Notes under the pieces: model-generated
What the model saw: the letters and a program-made list of their open reading frames with translations, nothing else
Databases searched by the model: none
Told to the model about the DNA's origin: nothing
Program-made: the position numbers and the translations under genes
Shown: one piece after another, positions 1 to 5,215 of the stretch
Position numbering within the stretch: the stretch's first letter is position 1
Layout of the letters: the number at the start of each line of letters is the position of its first letter
Origin: Planctomycetes bacterium SM23_32
GTDB lineage: Bacteria > Planctomycetota > Brocadiia > SM23-32
Length of the DNA stretch: 6,097 bases
NCBI GenBank assembly: GCA_001303885.1
Contig: LJUE01000154.1
Location: 1 to 6,097 of the forward strand
Reading direction: 5' to 3'

Positions 1-126
1 CACCGGAAGGAGCGAACACGGGAACGAGAACGGCCGCGTGGCTCGCAGCCAGAGCCCGGCCCGCGCTGCGAGCGACCTGCGCCGCCCGAACGCCGCACCC
101 GACTGCCCCGCATCGTTACACTCCAC
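1..126 (-). CDS. N-terminal fragment of a probable UbiA-family prenyltransferase (MenA/UbiA type), continues beyond the window
   Basis: Seen: from a GTG at 126-124 the minus strand stays open for 42 codons to the window edge. About 83% of codons end in G or C, as in the real genes here. AGGGGG at 137-132 lies 5 bases before the GTG, a good ribosome binding site. In-frame ATGs at 162-160 and 159-157 lack such a site and overlap a TATAAT, so I prefer the GTG. The peptide has a basic stretch (GRRRSLAARAG, residues 14-24) and then WLRATRPFSFPCSLLPV (26-42). Known: many UbiA-superfamily membrane prenyltransferases, which attach an isoprenoid chain to an aromatic acceptor in quinone synthesis, begin with a similar RPFSF...PV segment entering the first helix. 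Inference: family assignment rests on this short motif only; the aspartate-rich catalytic motifs would lie outside the window. Substrate unknown. It is divergent from the transporter gene. Confidence 0.5.
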   Translation of the reverse strand, partial: MECNDAGQSGAAFGRRRSLAARAGLWLRATRPFSFPCSLLPV

Positions 127-131
127 GTCGG

Positions 132-166
132 CCCCCTTTGTGAAGCGGTGTGCTGCCATCATTATA
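132..166 (-). promoter_or_regulatory. Candidate -10 box and ribosome binding site for the divergent prenyltransferase-like gene
   Basis: Read on the minus strand, 166-161 is a perfect TATAAT. A transcript from it would start near 154 and give a leader of about 28 bases containing AGGGGG (137-132) before the GTG at 126. No recognisable -35 hexamer lies 16-18 bases upstream, where the sequence is GC-rich, and there is no extended -10 TG. The perfect -10 in otherwise GC-rich DNA and its spacing to the ribosome site support it; the missing -35 keeps confidence low. Confidence 0.4.
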
Positions 167-217
167 GCGGAGGGGCCGCGGTCGGCGCGGAGGCCGCAGC
201 GCCCTGCCGGCCCGCAC

Positions 218-245
218 TTGATTGGCGCGTGCCGCGGGCTATGAT
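218..245 (+). promoter_or_regulatory. Candidate sigma-70-type promoter for the AEC transporter
   Basis: TTGATT (218-223, four of six consensus matches) and TATGAT (240-245, five of six) are separated by 16 bases. Transcription would start near 252 and give a leader of about 60 bases before the ATG at 315. A second, weaker possibility is TTGTGA (138-143) with TATAGC (163-168), spacing 19, overlapping the minus-strand TATAAT. Assignment is by pattern only. Confidence 0.4.
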
Positions 246-255
246 GGAGGTCGCG

Positions 256-288
256 CGGCCGGGGCCGCCGGATGCGTCGCCCCGGCCG
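256..288 (+). repeat. Perfect 9-bp inverted repeat in the transporter 5' leader
   Basis: CGGCCGGGG (256-264) and CCCCGGCCG (280-288) are exact reverse complements around a 15-base loop. In RNA they would form an all-GC stem ending 8 bases before the GGAGG ribosome binding site (297-301) of the transporter. No T-run follows, so it is not a standard intrinsic terminator. It could affect translation initiation, or be chance in very GC-rich DNA. Confidence 0.4.
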
Positions 289-314
289 TTTGGCTTGGAG
301 GAACGGCGACAGCG

Positions 315-1244
315 ATGGAACAGATGGCCGGCGTGATTGCGTCCATCGGCAGAGTGCTGGTCCCGATCGGGCTGGGGCTCTTCCTGCGGTCGGTGCGCCT
401 GTTCGGCGACGCGGAGGGGGCGGTCATCAGGAAGTTCGTCGTGCGCTTTACGGTGCCCCTGTTCGTCTTTTTCTCGGTACGCGAGGCTCAGCCGGACAGC
501 CTGGCCTCCATCGGGCCCATGATGGGGGCGTTCCTGCTGATGACGGCCGCGCTTTTCCTGGTCGGGTGGGCGGCGGCGCGCGCCCTTGTGGAGCCGGCCC
601 AGAGGACGGCGGTCCACGCCTGCATCACGTTCGGCAACTACGGCTGGATGGGCCTCGGCGTGGCGCAGGCCCTGCTCGGCGGGCCGGGCAGTCAGCGCGT
701 CGTCTACTTCTTCCTGCTCTGGTGGCCGGCCTTCTATGCCTTCGGGCTGACCATCGGCTTCCTGCACGTGGGCCGGCGCAAGGGCGGCGTGCCCGCGGGC
801 AATGCCGTGGCCATTGCCGCCCCGCCCATCCTGGCCCTGGTGCTGGGGCTGGGCTTGAACGTGGGGGGCGTGGACGTGCCGGCGCCCCTGAGCGCCATCC
901 TCAGGCCGTTCGGGGACATGACGGTGCCGCTCATCCTGCTCAGCGTGGGCATGACGCTTGACCTCGGAGCCCTGCGCCGCGAGCTGAGGCCGGCCCTGCT
1001 GGTCAGCGCCGCCACCTTGATCGTGGGGCCGCTGATCGGCTGGGGGCTGGCCCTGCTGCTGGCCGGCGACCCCGTGTCCTTCCGCGTGATGGTCCTCGAG
1101 GGCGCCATGCCCGTGGCCACGCTGACGCCGCTGCTCGAGGAGAACTACGCGATGGACAAGGACCTCGTGAGCACGGCCATCGTCTTGAGCACGGCGGCTT
1201 CGCTGGTCACGATTCCCGTCGTGGCGGCGCTCACAGTCCTGTAG
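315..1244 (+). CDS. AEC-family (auxin efflux carrier-like) membrane transporter
   Basis: A 309-residue, very hydrophobic inner-membrane protein of the AEC/Mem_trans family, whose bacterial members carry small organic acids such as malate or malonate and other solutes. Seen: about ten hydrophobic segments (roughly residues 5-25, 38-55, 64-88, 98-121, 128-150, 163-182, 189-213, 226-250, 255-275, 284-307); an early loop and helix with RKFVVRFTVPLFVFF (39-53); the family-typical FGNYGWMGLG (106-115) in the fourth segment; and the C-terminal GAMPVATLTPLLEENY (263-278) followed by STAASLVTIPVV (292-303). Length is normal for the family and no break is visible. Start: ATG 315 follows GGAGG (297-301) at a slightly long 13-base spacing. 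ATG 324 is possible; an in-frame TTG at 222 would add 31 residues unlike a membrane protein start. Known members do not allow substrate prediction from sequence. It is divergent from the prenyltransferase-like gene and has a 383-base gap before the kinase. Confidence 0.9.
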   Translation: MEQMAGVIASIGRVLVPIGLGLFLRSVRLFGDAEGAVIRKFVVRFTVPLFVFFSVREAQPDSLASIGPMMGAFLLMTAALFLVGWAAARALVEPAQRTAVHACITFGNYGWMGLGVAQALLGGPGSQRVVYFFLLWWPAFYAFGLTIGFLHVGRRKGGVPAGNAVAIAAPPILALVLGLGLNVGGVDVPAPLSAILRPFGDMTVPLILLSVGMTLDLGALRRELRPALLVSAATLIVGPLIGWGLALLLAGDPVSFRVMVLEGAMPVATLTPLLEENYAMDKDLVSTAIVLSTAASLVTIPVVAALTVL

Positions 1245-1261
1245 GCAGTGCGCGGGCTGCC

Positions 1262-1282
1262 GCCGCGTGCGGGAGACGCGGC
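1262..1282 (+). terminator. Candidate weak terminator hairpin after the transporter gene
   Basis: GCCGCGT (1262-1268) and ACGCGGC (1276-1282) form a perfect 7-bp GC-rich stem with a 7-base loop, starting 18 bases after the transporter stop (TAG 1242-1244). A smaller stem, GGCAG (1244-1248) with CTGCC (1257-1261), lies just before it. No T-run follows either, so intrinsic termination would be inefficient; position is the main support. Confidence 0.35.
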
Positions 1283-1301
1283 CGGCGAATGTAGTCCGGT
1301 A

Positions 1302-1331
1302 TTGCAAACGCCTTCCGGCATCTGCTATAAG
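1302..1331 (+). promoter_or_regulatory. Probable promoter of the kinase / HD-GYP operon
   Basis: TTGCAA (1302-1307, four of six consensus matches) and TATAAG (1326-1331, five of six) are 18 bases apart. TG at 1323-1324 lies one base before the -10, forming an extended -10 (TGCTATAAG). This is the best sigma-70-like promoter in the window and sits in an AT-richer patch of the intergenic region. Transcription would start near 1338, leaving a leader of about 290 bases before the kinase ATG. Confidence 0.55.
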
Positions 1332-1357
1332 ACCGGTTGCTCCATTCGATGACCGGT
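1331..1357 (+). repeat. Direct repeat GACCGGT, 20-base period, at the predicted transcription start
   Basis: GACCGGT occurs at 1331-1337 and again at 1351-1357, a period of 20 bases (about two helical turns), beginning at the last base of the -10. Further CCGG cores occur at 1296 and 1315, so CCGG starts fall at 1296, 1315, 1333 and 1353. The position suits an operator, but no regulator is identified and CCGG is frequent in such DNA. Confidence 0.3.
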
Positions 1358-1387
1358 GGGGGCAGACCAGCTTCCGTTGCGCGCTGT

Positions 1388-1421
1388 TCGCCGCCCTGAG
1401 GGGGGCAGGAAAGGGCGGCGA
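1388..1421 (+). repeat. Perfect 10-bp stem with purine-rich loop in the kinase leader
   Basis: TCGCCGCCCT (1388-1397) and AGGGCGGCGA (1412-1421) are exact reverse complements. The 14-base loop (1398-1411) is almost all purine and contains Shine-Dalgarno-like AGGGGGG and AGGA. No T-run follows. It is the strongest local hairpin in the 383-base gap and would lie in the transcribed leader if the promoter at 1302-1331 is right. Confidence 0.45.
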
Positions 1422-1503
1422 CTTCATGTACGCCTCTCTGACGACGTGGCCGGGGTGCCACTGCCAGCGAAGACGGGCGAATCGCGGCCCCCGGCGTCAC
1501 GGC

Positions 1504-1591
1504 GGCAGGCGTCACGTGCGCCCCATGTTGCTGTCCGGCCCGGCTTTCCGTATGCGGGCGCTCGCTCTCGGGGCACGTGGGGGCGCCTGCC
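1504..1591 (+). repeat. Long imperfect inverted repeat near the end of the kinase leader
   Basis: GGCAGGCG (1504-1511) pairs with CGCCTGCC (1584-1591); ACGTGC (1514-1519) pairs with GCACGT (1573-1578); CCC (1521-1523) pairs with GGG (1570-1572). That is 17 base pairs interrupted by a 2-versus-5-base internal loop and one bulged G, enclosing 46 bases. It ends 36 bases before the kinase ATG. With the stem at 1388-1421 it suggests a folded leader, though long GC-rich DNA gives such pairings by chance. The rest of the 383-base gap shows no convincing gene. Confidence 0.3.
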
Positions 1592-1627
1592 TGCCGACCT
1601 GCCTCCAGGATTGCACGGGCGTGGCGG

Positions 1628-4600
1628 ATGAGGGCTGAGAGGACCAGCGTCCTGCTGATAGAGCGCGACTCTGACGACGCGGCGCAGGTGCGCCGGATGC
1701 TCCAGCAGGCGGACGGCGGCTCGTTCGAGGTGCACTGGGCAAGGAAGCCTTCGACCGGGCTTGCCCGCGTCAGGCAGGGCGCCGCAGACGTCGTGCTGCT
1801 GGCCCTGTCGGCGGGGGCCGGACGGAGCCTGGAGTTGCTGGCCCGGATCAACGCGACCATGCCGCGCGTGCCCGTCATCGTGTTGACGAGTGTTGATGAC
1901 AGCGAGCTGGCCGTGGACGCCCTTCAGGGGGGCGCCCAGGACCACCTGGTGAAGGGCGAACTGGACGGCCGGCTGCTGGCCCGGTCCATCCGCTACGCCG
2001 TCGAGCGGAAGCTGACGGAGGAGGCTCTTCGTGAGTCGGAGGAGAAGTTCCGGGCCCTGGCGGAGCAGTCGCCGAACATGATCTTCATCCACGCCGGGGG
2101 TCACATCGCCTACGCCAATCCCCGGTGCGCAGAGCTGACCGGCTACAGCCGGGAGGAACTGCTTGCCCCCGAGTTCGGCGTCCTGGACCTGGTTGCCTCC
2201 GAGAGCGCCGAACTCATGGCGGAGAGCTACCGCCGGCACGTGGCCGGCGAAGAGGTGCCGGCCGTCGAGTTCACCGTGCTGACCAAGAGCGGCCAGCCCA
2301 TGCACGCCCTGCTTGCCACCAAGCTGATAGCCTACCAGGGCATGACGGGCATACTGGGCACGGTGACCGACCTGACGGACCGCAAGCAGGTCGAGGATGC
2401 CCTCCGTCAGGCCGTGCGACACTGGGAGGAGACGTTCGACGCCATCGAGGACATGGTCTATATCCTCGACCCTGAGTTCCGCATAGTGCGCGCCAACCGT
2501 GCCATGCTCGAGGGGTTGCCCGGGCCGGAAACGGTGGGCAGGCACTGCTATGAGGTGTTCCACGGGACCGACCGGCCGCCGGCCGGCTGCCCCGGCTGCG
2601 CCACCGTCGAGGCGGGTCAGGCCGCCCACGCCGAGATCGTCGAGCCGCACCTTGGCGGACGCGTCTTCGACCTCCACACCTATCCGGGCTTTGACGGCGC
2701 CGGCACGGTCCAGTACCTCGTCCACGTCGCCCGCGACGTCACCGACCGCAAGCGGACCGAGGACGCGCTCAAGGCGAGTGGCGAGGCGGAGCGCGCGCTC
2801 TCGGCCCGCCTGCGGGCGTTGCACGAGGTCAGCAACGAGTTGTCGAACGCGGACACGGTTGACGAGGTCTGTCGGCTGGCCGTGGTCAGGGGGCGCGAGC
2901 GCCTCGGCTTTGACAGGCTCGGCATCTGGCTGGTGGACATCGCGGATTCTTCGTGCGTCGTCGGCACGTGGGGCGCGGGGGAGGACGGGCAGCTCAGAGA
3001 CGAGCGCTCCAGCCGGGTCCGCATTGACGACCGTGCCAACCTGCGCACGATGGTCTACGAGAAGAAGATGCTCACCGTCATGCGGCGGGCGGGCCTGCGC
3101 GATAACCGGGGCACTACTGTGGGGCGGGGGACGAATGCCCTGGCGGCCCTGTGGGACGGCGAGAAGGTGATCGGCTACGTCGCCATGGACAACCTGTTGG
3201 AAGGCCGGCCCGTAACGAAGCACGATCTGGAGGTCCTCCGGCTGTATGCGTCGGCCCTGGGTCATCTCTGCACCCGCAAGCGGGCGGAGGAGGCGCTCCG
3301 CAGGGGCGAGGAGCGGCTCAGGGAGGCGCAGAGGACGGCGCGCATCGGCTCCTGGGAGTTCAACGTCGAGTCCCGCCGGATCACGTGGTCCGAGGAGGGC
3401 TACCGCCTGTTCGAGCGGGACCCCGCCGACGGCCCGCCGACCTACGAGGAGAACTTGGCCTGCTACTACCCCCATGACGCTGAGCGGCTCACGAGCCAGG
3501 TGCAGAGGGCCATCGAGTTCGGCGAGGAGTTCGACAGCGACTATCACCTGAAGCTCCCCGGCGGCAGGTCGGTCTACCAGCGGGGCTTGATCCGGGTGGC
3601 AAAGGACGAGCAGGGCCGTGCCGTCAAGCTGTTCGGCACGGTGCAGGACATCACCGAGCGCAAGGAGTCCGAGCGCGAGCTGCTGCGCGAGCGCCAGTTC
3701 TCCAACGCCGTGATTGACACATCCGGCGCCCTGATCGTCGTGCTGGACCCCGAGGGGCGGGTGGTGCGCTTTAACATGGCCTGCGAAAGGACGACCGGCT
3801 ACAACGCGCGCGACGTGACGGGCCGGCCCATATGGGAGCTGCTCATCCCGCCCGAGGAGCGCCAGGGGGTGGAGGACGTATTCAGTAATCTCGCTGCCGG
3901 CGGGACGTTCTCAACCTACGAGAACCACTGGCTTGCTAAGGACGGTGACAAGCGGCTCATCGCCTGGGCCAACACGCGCGTGCTCGACGAGCAGGGCCGG
4001 GTGCAGTACGTGATCGGCACGGGCATAGACGTCACGGAGCAGCGCCAGCTCGAGGCGCAGCTGCGACGGGCCGCGAAGCTGGAGGCCGTCGGGCAGCTGG
4101 CGGGCGGCATAGCGCACGACTTCAACAACCTGCTCACCGCCATCCTCGGCTACGTGGACCTCAACCTGCCCGACCTGGAGGAGGGCTCGCAGTTGCGCCA
4201 GGACCTGATGCAGGTCAGGGCCGCCGCCCGGCGGGCATCCGACCTGACCAGGCAACTGCTGACCTTCGGACGCCAGCAGCCCGCCGTAAGGGAAGTGGTA
4301 GACCTGAACGAGACCGTTAGGGACGTCTGCAAGATGTTGGGGCACCTCATCGAGGAGAACGTCGAACTCCAGGTCGTCACCTGCGAGGAGCCGCTGAAGG
4401 TGAAGGCCGATCCCGCACAGATCGGTCAGGTGCTGATGAACCTCGCCGTCAATGCTCGCGATGCCATGCCCGACGGCGGCGTGCTGGCAGTGAGGACGTC
4501 GGCCGTGGTGAAAGAAGAGGACCCCACGGACACGCAGACGGGGTTCGGACCGGGCGCCTACGCCCTGCTGACGGTGCGGGACACGGGGACGGGCATGCCC

Positions 4601-5212
4601 TACGACGTGCAGGAGCGCATATACGATCCGTTCTTCACGACCAAGGGGGTCGGGCAGGGCACAGGCCTGGGGCTGTCCACCGTCTACGGCGTCGTTGAGC
4701 AGTCAGGGGGCTACATCGAATGCATCAGCGAGCCGGGGGCCGGCACGACCTTCGAGATCCACCTGCCCCTGGTCGAGGCCGGCGAGCCCGCCCAGTCCGT
4801 GCGCTCGGAGCTGGGCATTAAGTTCGGCGGCCATGAGACCATCCTCCTCGTGGAGGACGAGCCCGAGATACGCCAGCTCGGCGCCCGGACGCTGAAGGAC
4901 CTGGGCTACCGCGTGCTGTGTGCGGCGGGCGGCCCGGAAGCCCTGGCACTGCTGCGCCGGCATCGCGGCCGGTTGGACCTGCTCTTGACGGACGTCGTCA
5001 TGCCGAGGATGGCCGGCCATGATCTGGCCGCGAGAGTGCACGACATCCGTCCCGGCGCCAAGCTGCTGTTCATGACGGGATACGCCGAGAAGGACGACGG
5101 CGCCCTCGGCGGAGCGGTTGACTCGACGGGTCTGCTGCGCAAGCCGTTCACGGCCGCCAAGCTGGCCAAACAGGTGCGCGCCGTGCTGGACGAGCACCGG
5201 GGGGAGGAATGA
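1628..5212 (+). CDS. Soluble hybrid sensor histidine kinase: REC-PAS-PAS-GAF-PAS-PAS-HisKA-HATPase-REC
   Basis: A 1194-residue cytosolic hybrid kinase with no membrane segment. Domains seen: N-terminal receiver about 5-128; PAS 135-252; PAS 264-373; GAF 395-550; PAS 563-678 (PAS_3-like, WSEEGYRLF and YPHDAER); PAS 688-804; dimerisation/phosphoacceptor domain about 815-882 with H830 in GGIAHDFNNLL; ATPase domain about 925-1048 with N-box N938/N942, DTGTG (985-989), PFFTTK (1001-1006) and GTGLGLS (1011-1017); C-terminal receiver about 1070-1190 with E1076/D1077, phosphoacceptor D1122, T1150 and K1172. All kinase motifs are intact. The N-terminal receiver has Ala59 where the phosphoacceptor Asp is expected. 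PAS 264-373 holds Cys307, Cys321 and Cys324. Start: ATG 1628 puts the receiver's first strand at residue 7; no clear Shine-Dalgarno precedes it. A GTG at 1577 is in frame but less natural. It is followed after 3 bases by the HD-GYP regulator, its likely partner. The sensed signal is unknown. Confidence 0.95.
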   Translation: MRAERTSVLLIERDSDDAAQVRRMLQQADGGSFEVHWARKPSTGLARVRQGAADVVLLALSAGAGRSLELLARINATMPRVPVIVLTSVDDSELAVDALQGGAQDHLVKGELDGRLLARSIRYAVERKLTEEALRESEEKFRALAEQSPNMIFIHAGGHIAYANPRCAELTGYSREELLAPEFGVLDLVASESAELMAESYRRHVAGEEVPAVEFTVLTKSGQPMHALLATKLIAYQGMTGILGTVTDLTDRKQVEDALRQAVRHWEETFDAIEDMVYILDPEFRIVRANRAMLEGLPGPETVGRHCYEVFHGTDRPPAGCPGCATVEAGQAAHAEIVEPHLGGRVFDLHTYPGFDGAGTVQYLVHVARDVTDRKRTEDALKASGEAERALSARLRALHEVSNELSNADTVDEVCRLAVVRGRERLGFDRLGIWLVDIADSSCVVGTWGAGEDGQLRDERSSRVRIDDRANLRTMVYEKKMLTVMRRAGLRDNRGTTVGRGTNALAALWDGEKVIGYVAMDNLLEGRPVTKHDLEVLRLYASALGHLCTRKRAEEALRRGEERLREAQRTARIGSWEFNVESRRITWSEEGYRLFERDPADGPPTYEENLACYYPHDAERLTSQVQRAIEFGEEFDSDYHLKLPGGRSVYQRGLIRVAKDEQGRAVKLFGTVQDITERKESERELLRERQFSNAVIDTSGALIVVLDPEGRVVRFNMACERTTGYNARDVTGRPIWELLIPPEERQGVEDVFSNLAAGGTFSTYENHWLAKDGDKRLIAWANTRVLDEQGRVQYVIGTGIDVTEQRQLEAQLRRAAKLEAVGQLAGGIAHDFNNLLTAILGYVDLNLPDLEEGSQLRQDLMQVRAAARRASDLTRQLLTFGRQQPAVREVVDLNETVRDVCKMLGHLIEENVELQVVTCEEPLKVKADPAQIGQVLMNLAVNARDAMPDGGVLAVRTSAVVKEEDPTDTQTGFGPGAYALLTVRDTGTGMPYDVQERIYDPFFTTKGVGQGTGLGLSTVYGVVEQSGGYIECISEPGAGTTFEIHLPLVEAGEPAQSVRSELGIKFGGHETILLVEDEPEIRQLGARTLKDLGYRVLCAAGGPEALALLRRHRGRLDLLLTDVVMPRMAGHDLAARVHDIRPGAKLLFMTGYAEKDDGALGGAVDSTGLLRKPFTAAKLAKQVRAVLDEHRGEE
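5203..5207 (+). promoter_or_regulatory. Ribosome binding site of the HD-GYP regulator, inside the end of the kinase gene
   Basis: GGAGG at 5203-5207 lies 8 bases before ATG 5216 and overlaps the last codons of the kinase (stop TGA 5210-5212). It decides the start over an ATG at 5209, which is in another frame and soon stops. The 3-base gap implies co-transcription and probably translational coupling. Confidence 0.8.
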
Positions 5213-5215
5213 CAG

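Noticed and set aside
222..314. TTG start extending the transporter by 31 residues
   Set aside because: The extension is Gly/Ala-rich, does not look like the start of an AEC protein, lacks a ribosome site, and overlaps the predicted promoter and hairpin.
162..1427. 421-codon open frame on the minus strand opposite the transporter
   Set aside because: The translation is a low-complexity His/Gln/Arg-rich product opposite a clear AEC transporter, typical of an antisense shadow.
1493..1516. Direct repeat GGCGTCACG (1493-1501 and 1508-1516), period 15
   Set aside because: Only two copies of a 9-base GC-rich word, with no promoter element beside them; chance is adequate.
1577..1627. GTG start extending the kinase by 17 residues
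   Set aside because: No convincing ribosome site precedes it; the added residues are Arg/Ala-rich and the receiver domain begins naturally just after ATG 1628.
1424..3547. 707-codon open frame on the minus strand opposite the kinase
   Set aside because: It lies antisense to well-conserved receiver, PAS and GAF coding sequence. Long antisense frames are expected in GC-rich genes with strong third-position bias, and its translation shows no recognisable domain.
2369..3680. Recurrent similar segments encoding D-x-T-D/E-R-K-x-x-E linkers
   Set aside because: These are the ordinary helical linkers that follow PAS and GAF domains, homologous by domain duplication, not a DNA repeat element.
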